From Endomychus coccineus (taxonomy: Eukaryota > Arthropoda > Insecta > Coleoptera > Endomychidae), in the NCBI GenBank assembly GCA_958510875.1, contig OY294068.1:200681997-200745996 (forward strand): a stretch of DNA of 64,000 bases, given 5' to 3'. How positions within the stretch are numbered: the stretch's first letter is position 1; each line of letters begins with the position of its first letter. The notes under the pieces were generated by a model, which saw only the letters and a list, made by a program, of their open reading frames with translations, was not told the origin of the DNA and ran no database searches. Below are positions 33,063 to 42,884 of the stretch, in pieces. The position numbers were made by a program, and so were the translations under genes.

Positions 33063-33215
33063 TTTTTTTATATACCTTGACTACACAAGATTGAAACCTA
33101 TAATGTTCGAAGAACATCATATGGGCTAGCTGTGGAGTATTGGGAGGGGAGATAGACATTCGAATTTTTCTTGAAGGTTTGGAGATTATAGGCATAGGGA
33201 AAGACCTGACATTTT
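33063..33215 (-). repeat. LINE-A 3' terminal fragment
   Basis: It shares the CCTATAATCTCCAAACCTTC block and the AGGTTTCAATCTTGTGTAG tail with the 12815, 21280 and 58905 copies. Confidence 0.6.
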
Positions 33216-33686
33216 GGCATTATATTCCTCTTTCGAAGCGTTTATGGTTTCATTGCACATGTTTGTGGCTTCAACATATTTTGTTCTAGTGTCCAGACAT
33301 GAGTTACCACGTCAACGACAGCATGCTGTTTGTTTTGGAGCGATGACCTTAGAACTGTTAGATTTCATCATTATTATTTAAATACTACAGTTACTACAAT
33401 TGCTAATTAATATTCCTTTTGTTAGATTTGAAAAGATTCACAGATTCAAATTTGAATATGGTTGCCATGTTGATTAGGTGGAATGATGTGCCATAGACTA
33501 GTTGTTGCCAGTCCAAACTCCATAGAAAGGGCTTCTACTTTGTCGGAAACAGTTGCTGAGGAAATTGAACGTCAATTTGTCAGCTGGATAATTCACTTAC
33601 CAAAATATGACAAAAACTCACATCGAAAAAATTTATAGTGAGGTTATTTTCATTTGCAAATGAAATCGATCTGAAAATCCTATCTA
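33216..33686. other. upstream region of the 33687 gene
   Basis: AT-rich, no gene. The promoter of the next gene may lie here or further upstream; I see no convincing TATA or initiator element. Confidence 0.35.
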
Positions 33687-33900
33687 ATGGCAGAATGTCA
33701 TTCGGTGTCATCTTCGCCCAGCAGAAATTATTCGTTGACTTCCGATAAGATCAAATCGCGTCCATACGAGAAATATGGGCCGGTGCATTGTTACTCGAGT
33801 GCCCCGACCGATTCCATTAATGAAACAACGCCATTACAAGAAGAATCGTCGTTGACACCGAATACCGGTTTCGATGAAACAGCGAGATTGCGACACGAAA
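33687..33900 (+). CDS. exon 1 of the Cys/Pro-rich gene
   Basis: 71 codons plus one base, beginning MAECHSVSSSPSRNYSLTSD and ending ..ETARLRHE. Donor GTAAGT at 33901. Ends in phase 1. Confidence 0.65.
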
Positions 33901-36900
33901 GTAAGTATTGAAAAGGATGCAGAATAATAATTACTGATAAGATCGAAGTTGAGGCTATTAATTTATATGAAAAATCAAACAATATAATATGTCAACATAG
34001 TCAAGCGGGTCTCGAAGCAATTGGCTCCAATGGTTGTAACTCCAAAACGGCACGGAACTAATGTCTGGGCAACAAAAACAAAATATTTCTGATCTGGATA
34101 TCCAGCTTTTGGGCATTAAGAGAAATGAAGCATCAGACTAGCCAGGAAGGGAATTTATCCTGGACTGAAAGAAAAATGCTTTACTGGCAAGTCTTGTCAA
34201 GTTGAGGTTCCATCTAGTCTATTATATTAGATGATTGATATTACTTTCTTACGAGATTCTTCCTAATTGTTATAACCAGAACACATGCTCACTGAATGAA
34301 TGATGCCTTGGCTCAAATCTTTCCAAAGAGGCTTACACAATGTATAGATCATTTTTGAAATACCGAAACTTCACCAAATTCCATATACCTACAGTACAAA
34401 ATCAAATTCACCAGCACACGACATCAATACTCAGAAAAGTCATCGAAAGTTTCCCGATCATTATTTCCTGTTACCTAAAGTTTTTTCTCCTTTCTGCAGA
34501 ATGTGAGAAAGTATGCTGTCGAGGTCCAGACGTATTTGGAAAACTGCTCGGACCTACGGCGGACGAATCCATTCTGGTCGGATTACAAGCCATCTTGGAC
34601 ATGGCAGGTTCCATCGAATTCTCAGCCACCCCGGCACCGAGTGTCGCCGTTAGTCCAAGCGCGGTGACATATTCCCCAAACGTATGTGCGAGTTCTGTGT
34701 TATGTCCAAACATTTGTACCAGTTCTACTTCTCCAGTATGCCAGAGCACGTATCCAAACACCACGCAGACACCACCGGTAAGAGTAAACGTTCACGTATT
34801 CTGCGTTCACCCCTCAAGACCTTCCGCCTTGAATCACAAAGTCAATGGGAATTTGTCATGGAGAATATCAAGGCCCTAAGTCAGGTATGACCCATCAAAC
34901 GCCAGGTCTTGAATATTGAACGCAGGCCAGAGTTACGGTTAATCTTAGCAGATATGATTCATCCATAAAATGTTTATAAAATTATTTTACGCTTTAATTA
35001 ATAACTCCTAGGTTTGAGAGTACCACAGTCCGGCGAAACAATTTGTCAGCATCAATTATAAATTAAATCTTACAAATTTTAAACAAGTCAAACTAAGTTT
35101 CATTAACACTGACATTACTATACAGTAAGTGACATTTCTATGTGTAAACTATCACTTTAATAAACTATTTTGAATTCTGTAAAATAGCACATTATCAAAC
35201 AAAATGCGAAAAAATGTTTTTACAACACTACGTAAACGTCGAAACCATAGATATGTTTTGTTTTAGATGACGTCAGATTCGTACAGGCAAGAAGTAAGTG
35301 AGTTAGGCTGTATCTGTTATTTCGATTACTCATTCCATTACTAACGTAATTTTTTGCAGGTGAATGTTCCTGAAATCAAAAAGTCCTCAAAAGCCCCTAT
35401 GGTAAGTCTCACCTTCATTTTTCACATAGTACACATAACCAAAGCAACTTAAACTGGAAACTGCTTGATTGTCGCTCATTTCAGCGTGATAAACAAGTGT
35501 AACTTAATTTCTATTGTTGCTGATCATTTAATCTGTATTTATTCGTTTGCAGATACGAGAGGAAGATGTACCTGTGACCCGCTCCGTGAGTACTGTTACA
35601 ATGTGAATTCAAAGTCATTTCATTGTAGTGAATAGTATTTTCAGAATAGAAGCAAACAAAGCCAGACCCGACTGCTGCCAGCATCGGTAAGGCTACTTTT
35701 GATTTGCAATTATTTCCTTCATACATCAGTTTATATAGATAGTCGAGGAAATGAAGCAGAAAAAATACCAAAATAAAAAAAATATTTTATCTTGGTCTAT
35801 CGTCGTCTTCAGGGAATTCGTGAAAATATCTTTTGCAATGGAATGAAACTTGTGAGGGAGGTTCTTTTGAGGTTGCCGGTCATGACCATGACACTTAATG
35901 GTAACCTGATGGTCAGGATACCTTGACGACCTAGGTCATCTCCATGGATTGTTTTTTAATATGCTCTGAAATGCAATCGAATTCGTATGTCGGGGGTTTT
36001 TGGGGCCGCTGAACACGATTCCGGTGCCAGATTCAAACAAAGACGCATCTGGGGCTCAGGACATCCTGGTACTATCGTCGTCTTCAGCGAATTTGTGAAA
36101 ATATCTTTTGGAATGGGATGAAACTTGTGAGGAAGGTACTTTCGAGGTTGTCGGTTGTGACCATGACCTTCAATAGTCACCCCGATAACCTGGGTCATTT
36201 CCATGGATTGTTTTTTACTTTGTTCTGAAATGCAACCAAATTCGTCTCCCGGGGATTTTTTGGGGCGCTGAACACGATTCCGGTAGAAATTAAATTAAAA
36301 TTCCTTTTCCGTTTCCGAGTTCCTTTAATTGACCAATATAATTAAAAAGGTTAGAGTTTTGTGATATGGTTATTCTTTTTTTTCTTTAAAACTTATTTTT
36401 TTTGTATAACTAGTAATAAAAAACATTGTTATCAAAAATTTCACCATTTTTGCCATTAAAATAGGAAATATTAGTTTTTTCCGGATTTGTAAAATTCAAT
36501 CATTTTAGTGCAAACAGTATTTTTTGAATTCTTTATTGTCGATATCACAGATCTGTTCTCTAGATGCTTCGGTGATTGGTCCGAACGAGAGAAAAGTTAT
36601 CAGCGACTCTAAAAACTCCCCAAAAAAATGACCTAAGTCATCCTGACCTACTATTGAGTATCATGGTCATGAACGGCAACCTCAAGAGAACCTCCCCAAT
36701 AAGTTTCACTCCATTGCAAAAGATATTTTCACGAATTCTCTGAAGACGACGATAGTACCAGGATGTCTTATGCCCGAGGTGCGTCGTAGTTCAAAGCTGA
36801 CACCGGAATCGTGATCAGCAGCCCCAAAAACCCCCAAGTTAGAAATTTTGGTTATATTTGGCCATTTTTTCAACATTTTTAATATTATCTCCTTAAAATG

Positions 36901-39900
36901 CATTCAAAAAGATGCATTTTCTTCTGTAGAAATGCTAAAATGCACAATAGAAAAAAAATGGTGACATTTTTCTGAATGACTTCCTGAATCGATTTTAAAA
37001 AATTATCAAAATCGGTTCATTCGATTTTTTTTTCGACCTTTTCTGCTTTATTTCCTCGACTAAGAAGGCATAAGAATAGTCCACCATATTCTCGATAGAC
37101 GATGATAAGCTATTCGATTCCGAAAATTCATGAATGACACTCAACTTTCAGATGGTGCGCTATCCGCCATACGACGATGCCGATAAATCTGTAAGTTACA
37201 ATTCTCTTGAAGAGTTTCAGACTCAGAATGTGTATTTTTTCTAGGGGAGGGTAACCGCAATCTTACCGTGCCAAAGGAAAGTGAGTATTTCCGCTGTATC
37301 GTGATGTGAATTGAATGCCGAATAGTTAGCCATGTTTGTTTTAGCCTGCAACGAAAGTTAACATGGTCGGTTCCGCATCTCAGCATTTTCCTCCTTGTCA
37401 ACCTATATCACCGTTCCTATTGGAAGTACCTTGTCAAACATATCCAGCACCTGGACCGAGTGTACCTGACCAGTCGGAGCCACCATGCCAGCCGGAGCCA
37501 CCATGCCAACCAAACGTTATAAGCCAGCCGAGGACACCTTGCCAATCGAACGTTCCGACGCCACCCTTCCAACAAAGCCTATCTTCCCAACCGAACATTC
37601 CTTGCCATGCGAGCTCACCTTGCCAAGCGAGCTCACCTTGCCAATCCAATGTTCCTTGCCACGCGAACCCACCGTGCCAACCGGCCGTACCTTGCCAAAA
37701 TCTACTACCGTGCCAGCCTATCATCCCTCGTCAAAGTTTTTCGCCTTGTCCCTCTCATCCGTGCCAAGCGCCCTGTCCCTGTCCCTGCTCCAAAGTCTAC
37801 AAACAAACGACCACCATTTCCGTTACGGAAAAGCATTCGGAAGATCACAACGTTCTGTTCGACAATACTCACAGTAAGCCGTGCCAAACGTCGGATCGTC
37901 ACGTGTCGCATTGCCAAGGGTGTATGGAAAACGAAAACGTGGAACGAAATTCCATAAGTTGCGATTGCAATCTGCTTCCGTTCAGTTTGGCAACGAGTCC
38001 GTCGCCTTCGTGTTCGATGAATTCCTGCAAGAGTACGTCCAGCGCGCTTAAAAATCACGACACCACCAGTCTTAGCTCTGCGAAAGTGTACACCCATTCG
38101 ACGTGCTGCCAGTCAGGACGGATAGTCTGCAATAAGGACATGTCCTGCGATTGCTGCATGCTACGTGAGTAGCACAGTTACAAATATACCCAACTTTGCT
38201 TATAATAGTATAATCAGTTGTAACATCACGATAGAGTGGGAATAAATCTATAGGTATTAGAGGTTAATACTGCTCACTCGCCCACTCACTCATCACGAAA
38301 TCTCTTAAGCTGTAAAGCCGACCCTGTTGAAACTTGGCAGGTAGGTTCCTTATAAGACGTAGGCAGTCGATAAATAGTATATTAAAGAATGAGTTTCCTA
38401 AGACTCGTCTTAAAGCACGAATTCAAGTTTAACGAACGAGTGGCGAAACCACTAGTTTTTTTAAAGAATGAGTGCTTCAAGGTCTTAGGAAACGAGTTGT
38501 TTATACTATTTTTTGTAATTTGCCCTTTTTATGCCGTTTTTAAACAAAAATGTTTAATTTAGTCCATTTGGGGATTTTCATGGTGGTTGGTAACATCTTA
38601 ATTTTGAAAGTGAAAATTTGATTTAGTGGTTCTGTGATCGCTTTTTGAGTTGTTGATGCTCGACACTGTCATTTAAACTGACATAATGATGACAAGATAA
38701 TTCCGCATCAAGCTCGCCAACCTAAACATTTTCGTAAAAAGTTCCGTGCTTTTTTGGATATTAAGACACGGCGAGTGATGACGTTGCGTTCGTTAATGGG
38801 TCAATTAGAAAATCAAAATGGAGGCAAATTACAAAAACGGATTTTTCGAAATTCAAACCCAAACGGAGTAAATGGGACTCATTATATTTTGACGTTTTTG
38901 ACAGCTAATATATGTGCGTACAACTTACATGACAGACAGACCCATACATCGATGGATCGTTATCATAGTTCAGACTATCTATGACAGATAACACATAACC
39001 AACAGCGGATATATATCGACAATTCAGATAATGTCCATGATAGATCATTCCATAACATAGACATCCCTGTCAATTCGTAAGCACTCGCTAAGAACGGATT
39101 TTTCATACATACATAGCTCCATAGATCGATGACACTATTTGAACAATAGACTTTCTAGTATTAGACTGCACTTGTGTGGTGACATTTGAAGTGATTACTT
39201 GGGTCAGTTTCATCATGGCGGCTCGACACTACGCTCCTGTCCAGTATCGGCGATTTCAGAGTGCTATACGCATATACCTTCCTGTAGGTCTATGTCTATA
39301 CGCGGCTGGCTGACTTGTCAGTGCAACTTAGTGCTACTGTTCCAAGAAAAGACTTCTATATGTAGGAGCATATTCTGCTTGATCTCAATACCAAATAGGC
39401 TATGGCGTCAAACGGACTTCCAGCTGTCGTTCTCGAAGAATCTATCTAGTTTCCTCTCAGATAGATCACTCCATGTGGTGGTTAACAGAGTATCCTCCCA
39501 TACAATGGCTATTAACGATGGTGTTCCACAGGGAACTGTCTTGGTACCAACTTTGTTTCTGCTTAATATTAACGCTCTGTTGGGAGTAACCTCCTGTCCC
39601 GCCCACAGCTTTGCAGATGATGGTACAGTTCATAATAATCTAAGTTATCATTATAATTTAGAAAATTTAATTCTTTATCACCTAGTTTGTAGATGACAGT
39701 TCAACTCTATAACTCTATGGATTACATGTTTACAAAATGAGAGTTATTCCTCATTTAGATGCGCCATATTCTATTTTTCTATTGAAAAATGTAAAATTCA
39801 TACCAATACCCATCATCATAGCTTGCAAAAAATGTAGATATTCTTATTTGCGTGAGCCATATTGTATTTCTTGTGTAAATTCGTACTCTACGCGTCGATC

Positions 39901-42845
39901 CCTTCCATTTGATACCCATGAAGCTATATTTTGAAAAATTAGATGTTGTCTCTCCCTTTTTGAGTCATTGAATTGAAGATGTTCTTTTCTTCCTCCTGGG
40001 CTTAATTAAATGGGAATAAGATTTTTTTGCTCCAATCAATATTATTCAAAAGCTATGTAATCATAAACAGGGTTCCTCCCATTGTTCATTTGTAATATCT
40101 AGAGTCATTTGTTTCAGCTAAATATACGCGTCTGACCGATGCAGCTTGCAGTACACTAAAGGTTAACACCTCTTGTAATGTCGGTTGATTTAGATATTGC
40201 ATGTTATCTTTGCTAAATTTTAACGTTTCAGGTCAATATAAACCTTGTGGAATGCTTTCTTGTCAAGCAAGATCTACTCAATGTATGTATTATTTTATAC
40301 TTTGCCATTGTAGTCATAGTTAAATTTGATTTCTTTCTTCCTCTGTAGGTGAGAAACCATTGCATAGCAGTTTCACTTGTTCAGGTGAGTTCGAAAACTG
40401 CTTCGTACCCTTTCAAATGAATTAGCATCAGCTGTAAATTATTTGAATAATGTGAAGTTTCCCGATTTCTATTGCTCTGGTAATGATGATAACATAAGAA
40501 AACGAGATAATCTGCAGTTGAAAATGTGAAGGAAAAGTAAATCTCAAGGGCGATACTTGGGATTTCGCACCCCTTCAGCCTTCAACCGCTAGAATAGAGC
40601 CGTTTCCCTAAATAGTCTAAAAAATGTAAAGGTTTGATTCCTCATGTCTTTTTATAACAAAATTATATATGCAAACGGGGTCTAAAGTACTTCCGCTCCG
40701 ATCTACAGGATGTTCAAACATAAAATAAAAATTTCCTAATATATCGGAAGCCACTTTTAGATATTATCCTTCAATTTCGTTATATGGTACCTATCTAGGT
40801 TGAAGGCAGTCTTCTTCCATTAACAATTGTGTTCCTACTTAGACCAATGGCGTCCTTAGGCACACGCCCCTGTATTATTTGTTTAAAATAATACACGTTT
40901 TCAAAAAGTAAAAATATCGTTGGTAGGCGTCTTTCAGTGAAAACTCAGAAGCTCGAGGAGTACATCCTCCAAATAGTTGCGTCCAGTATAATTGCTAGCG
41001 AGCTTAATGTCAGCACTAAAACAGTATGGACCATTTTAAGGCAGAACCAGATATACCCTTACCACATCCAACGTGTACAAGCTCTATTACCAGGTGATTT
41101 TCCTCTTCGACTTGATTGGTGTTGGTTGCTAGAGGAAATAAAAATATTTCTCGGCTGATACTTTGTTCACGGAAGAGGCAAATTTCTGCAGAGATCGTAT
41201 TACTAACGTTCCAAACAACCATGTTTGGGCGCAAGAAAATCCGCATGTCATTACGGAAGTAAGACATCAGGTAACGTTTTCTGTTAATGTGTGGGTGGGA
41301 ATTTTTGGGGACTTTTTGACTGGACCATATTTTCTCGCGATTGAACGGTGAATCCTATCTGCCTTTTCTTATTAATGTGCTACCTGAACACCTGGAAGAT
41401 TTACCTTTAGCAATGAGACGTTCCTTCCGGTTGATGCACGATGAAGCCCCTCATCATTTTGCTGTAATTGTTCGGGAGTACCTCAATAATGCATTTCCAA
41501 ATCGCTGGATTGGGAGAGGAGGTTCGCAGTGTTGGCCATCCCGATCCCCAGATATAAATCCCTTGGACCATCTTAAAGAACTAGTATACACTGCTCCCAT
41601 TGAGACCATAGAAGAGCTGCAGAATCGAATAATACACTCCTGTAACACTATTCGTAACAGGCCAGGTGTTCTTGAGCGAGTTAGGCAATATTAATATGCT
41701 TAAGAACCATTGTTGCTAGTTCTAGACCGATTTTTAACGGTTTTGGAATATATGAAGTTGATTTCATTTTTTCTCGTAAACCGTACTGAAAACAAGAAAA
41801 ATTCAAGAGACCAATTTTGTTAAGGAGGGATGGAGAATCAACAAAAATTGTTTTCTACAGAAGGAAGACAGTGGCGTACTATTTATTTTAAACAAATAAT
41901 TCAGGGGCATGTTCATATGAAATTTTTTTTATAAAAAGACGAGGAATCAAACCCTTCAAGTTTTTAGACTACTTAGGAAACACCCTATGTATGTTAAGCT
42001 GTATTCCTGAATCTATATCTTCAACTCTCACCTGGATGAGATGATGATTTTGTTTACTTTTTAGATGTTTGTGACAGTCCGTATAGTATGCACAGAAAAG
42101 CGAGCGTTAAAGTGATCAGAGAACCATTCTGTTGTCGAGGTGAGTACAATTGACAGTTGTGAAACTTTTCTTTGATACGATTATCTTCAGATATGTCTGA
42201 CATGAGGTACGGAATGAGTACAAAGAGGAGTAGCAAATGTTTCATCCCCTTGCCACCGTTAGAGTGCTGTGGTAAATATGTTATACAATAAACTACAGAT
42301 ACAGATAGTCTTGGGTCATTCAGCTGTTACAGCAAAAGACTGCTTATATTTTATCGCCTCGCTGTATAAATTTATACAGAATTTCTGAATCTACTAACAC
42401 CAAATGATTGTTTGTCGATCTTTTTCTTCAATACGCTTCGTTAAATGTAGATAACGGACTTCATGTGAATGTGTTCTAAAATGTCATCTTTGGGTGTACC
42501 TGTACCATCTTGAAAATAACAATTATACCTCTGAGAATTCCAGATCCTAATTAACTCAAATTTGTCTTTTAGATAACTACAAGTTTTATGACAAACCAAG
42601 CCTGGAAATGGGTGATCAAGGTATGTTGGAAATGTTCCTCTTGAACCAACGTTATCCGCTTGTTTTTTTGCTCAGGTAATATCCCCACTCCCATGGAAGT
42701 GCGATACGCAATTACCAAAATCACTAAATTCAAGGATTTCTCGACGTTCGAAGTTATGAAATCTACCAGCAAGAAGCCCAAATGTATACCAAAATCGGTG
42801 GAAGGCGTGTTTGTGTTGAAAAAGGATGAACCTTGCTGTCCCTAA
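33687..42845 (+). CDS. unrecognised Cys/Pro-rich host gene, 15 exons, 663 codons
   Basis: Exons by splice consensus and frame: 33687-33900, 34500-34777, 35267-35293, 35360-35401, 35553-35585, 35645-35686, 37152-37190, 37245-37280, 37345-38164, 40232-40282, 40349-40384, 42065-42139, 42191-42271, 42573-42620 and 42676-42845. All introns are GT..AG; many are 51-66 bp. The sum is 1,992 nt with one frame and a TAA stop. Exon 1 (Ser/Thr-rich) and exon 2 carry no known domain. Exons 3-8 are phase-0 microexons, and exon 9 has Pro-Cys-Gln repeats. The rest is Cys-rich and ends LKKDEPCCP. There is no signal peptide or membrane segment. Larger introns contain transposons. An in-frame TGA lies 15 nt before the ATG, but GCAG at 33690-33693 could also be a splice acceptor, so the true start is uncertain. 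Function unknown. Confidence 0.72.
34500..34777 (+). CDS. exon 2 of the Cys/Pro-rich gene (alternative end 34884)
   Basis: Acceptor TTTCTGCAG at 34491-34499. The frame set by exon 1 gives CEKVCCRGPDVFGKLLGPT, then a Ser/Pro/Cys stretch ending TTQTPP. Donor GTAAGA at 34778 leaves phase 0, matching exon 3. A second good donor, CAG|GTATGA, lies at 34885. Sequence up to it is coding-like, but in another frame, and would meet a TAA at 34877 in the exon-1 frame. Confidence 0.55.
35267..35686 (+). CDS. microexons 3-6 of the Cys/Pro-rich gene
   Basis: Four exons of 27, 42, 33 and 42 nt: MTSDSYRQE, VNVPEIKKSSKAPM, IREEDVPVTRS and NRSKQSQTRLLPAS. Each is a whole number of codons and starts and ends in phase 0. 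Introns are 66, 151 and 59 bp. Every junction has AG before and GT after. The peptides are polar and basic. Confidence 0.65.
35800..36290. repeat. two direct copies of an intronic repeat, about 275 bp period
   Basis: CGTCGTCTTCAG and AAACTTGTGAGG blocks recur at about 35801-35960 and 36076-36240, with TGAACACGATTCCGG after each. A third copy is inverted at 36600-36840. The repeat family is unrecognised, with no coding sequence. Confidence 0.7.
36600..36840. repeat. inverted copy of the intronic repeat
   Basis: Contains CTGAAGACGACGATAGTACC and GACACCGGAATCGTG, the inverse of blocks in 35800-36290. Confidence 0.7.
37152..37280 (+). CDS. microexons 7-8 of the Cys/Pro-rich gene
   Basis: 39 nt (MVRYPPYDDADKS) and 36 nt (GRVTAILPCQRK), both phase 0, separated by a 54-bp intron. 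A 1.47-kb repeat-bearing intron precedes them. Confidence 0.65.
37345..38164 (+). CDS. exon 9, Pro-Cys-Gln repeat exon
   Basis: 820 nt, phase 0 in and phase 1 out (CTAC|GTGAGT). After PATKVNMVGSASQHFPP it holds about twelve PCQ and two PCH tripeptides at irregular spacing, as in PPCQPEPPCQP. A CPCPC cluster and a Cys/Ser-rich tail ending CDCCML follow. GC content is well above the window average. Frames on the other strand are shadows. Confidence 0.8.
38376..38845. repeat. foldback-like element in intron 9
   Basis: A 40-bp hairpin (TTTCCTAAGACTCG near 38390 against its inverse near 38480) lies within a larger pair, TTTTTGTAATTTGCC at 38510 and GGCAAATTACAAAAAC at about 38823. It is probably a non-autonomous element. 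Confidence 0.45.
39199..39696 (+). pseudogene. LINE-A reverse-transcriptase fragment inside intron 9
   Basis: The frame contains FSKNLSSFLSDRSLHVVVNR, then VSSHTMAINDGVPQGTVLVP, TLFLLNINALLGV and HSFADDGTVHN. GVPQG..L.PTLFLL.IN and FADD are RT motifs B and C. One frame of 165 codons remains, but both ends are missing. It lies in the same orientation as the host gene in its 2.07-kb intron. Confidence 0.8.
40232..40384 (+). CDS. exons 10-11 of the Cys/Pro-rich gene
   Basis: 51 and 36 nt, both phase 1 to phase 1, separated by a 66-bp intron. They read QYKPCGMLSCQARSTQ and CEKPLHSSFTCS. They continue the Cys-rich character of exon 9. Donors are AAT|GTATGT and CAG|GTGAGT. Confidence 0.65.
40596..41986 (+). 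mobile_element. Tc1/mariner-like element in intron 11 of the host gene
   Basis: Imperfect inverted ends, CCGTTTCCCTAAATAGTCT (40600) and AGACTACTTAGGAAACACCC (to 41986), continue over about 60 bp with the inverse GATTCCTC..TCTTTTTATAA. It encloses a decayed transposase. Inner segments near 40865 and 41910 (TTATTTGTTTAAAATAAT-like) also match in inverse, so the repeats may be longer. Confidence 0.75.
40937..41694 (+). pseudogene. DD41D-type transposase, three frames
   Basis: Frame 1 (40937-41158) holds SELNVSTKTVWTILRQNQIY and PYHIQRVQALLPGDFP, a helix-turn-helix and its linker. Frame 2 (41163-41351) holds FTEEANFCRDRITNVPNNHV, where catalytic Asp 1 is replaced by Glu in the FTDE motif. SVNVWVGIFGDFLTGPYF follows. 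Frame 3 (41341-41694) has MHDEAPHHFAVIVREYL (Asp 2), WPSRSPDINPLDHLKELVYT (Asp 3) and IRNRPGVLERVRQY. I count 41 residues between the last two Asp. Frameshifts and the altered first box mark it as dead. Confidence 0.8.
42065..42271 (+). CDS. exons 12-13 of the Cys/Pro-rich gene
   Basis: 75 and 81 nt, both phase 1 to phase 1, with a 51-bp intron. They read DVCDSPYSMHRKASVKVIRE, then PFCCRG, then DMSDMRYGMSTKRSSKCF and IPLPPLECCG. CC pairs end both exons. Confidence 0.7.
42573..42845 (+). CDS. exons 14-15 of the Cys/Pro-rich gene
   Basis: 48 nt (DNYKFYDKPSLEMGDQ) and 170 nt ending at TAA. The terminal exon starts GNIPTPMEVRYAITKITKFK and ends VLKKDEPCCP. The intron is 55 bp. Confidence 0.75.
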
Positions 42846-42878
42846 TATATATAATAGTGTTGTCCAATCCACCGTCGA

Positions 42879-42884
42879 AATAAA
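42879..42884 (+). terminator. polyadenylation signal of the host gene
   Basis: AATAAA 34 nt after the TAA stop, the standard distance for a short 3' UTR. Confidence 0.6.

Noticed and set aside
34778..34884. Extending exon 2 of the main model to the second donor
   Set aside because: In the frame set by exon 1 it meets TAA at 34877-34879. It is reported instead as a finding.
37434..38097. Minus-strand and alternate-frame ORFs of 96-130 codons
   Set aside because: Shadows of the GC-rich, repeat-bearing exon 9 on the plus strand.
40124..40167. Candidate exon with acceptor GTTTCAG and frame KYTRLTDAACSTLK
   Set aside because: Its 44-nt length would shift the downstream frame into a stop in exon 12, and the donor GTTAAC is weak. 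Kept only as a possible cassette exon.
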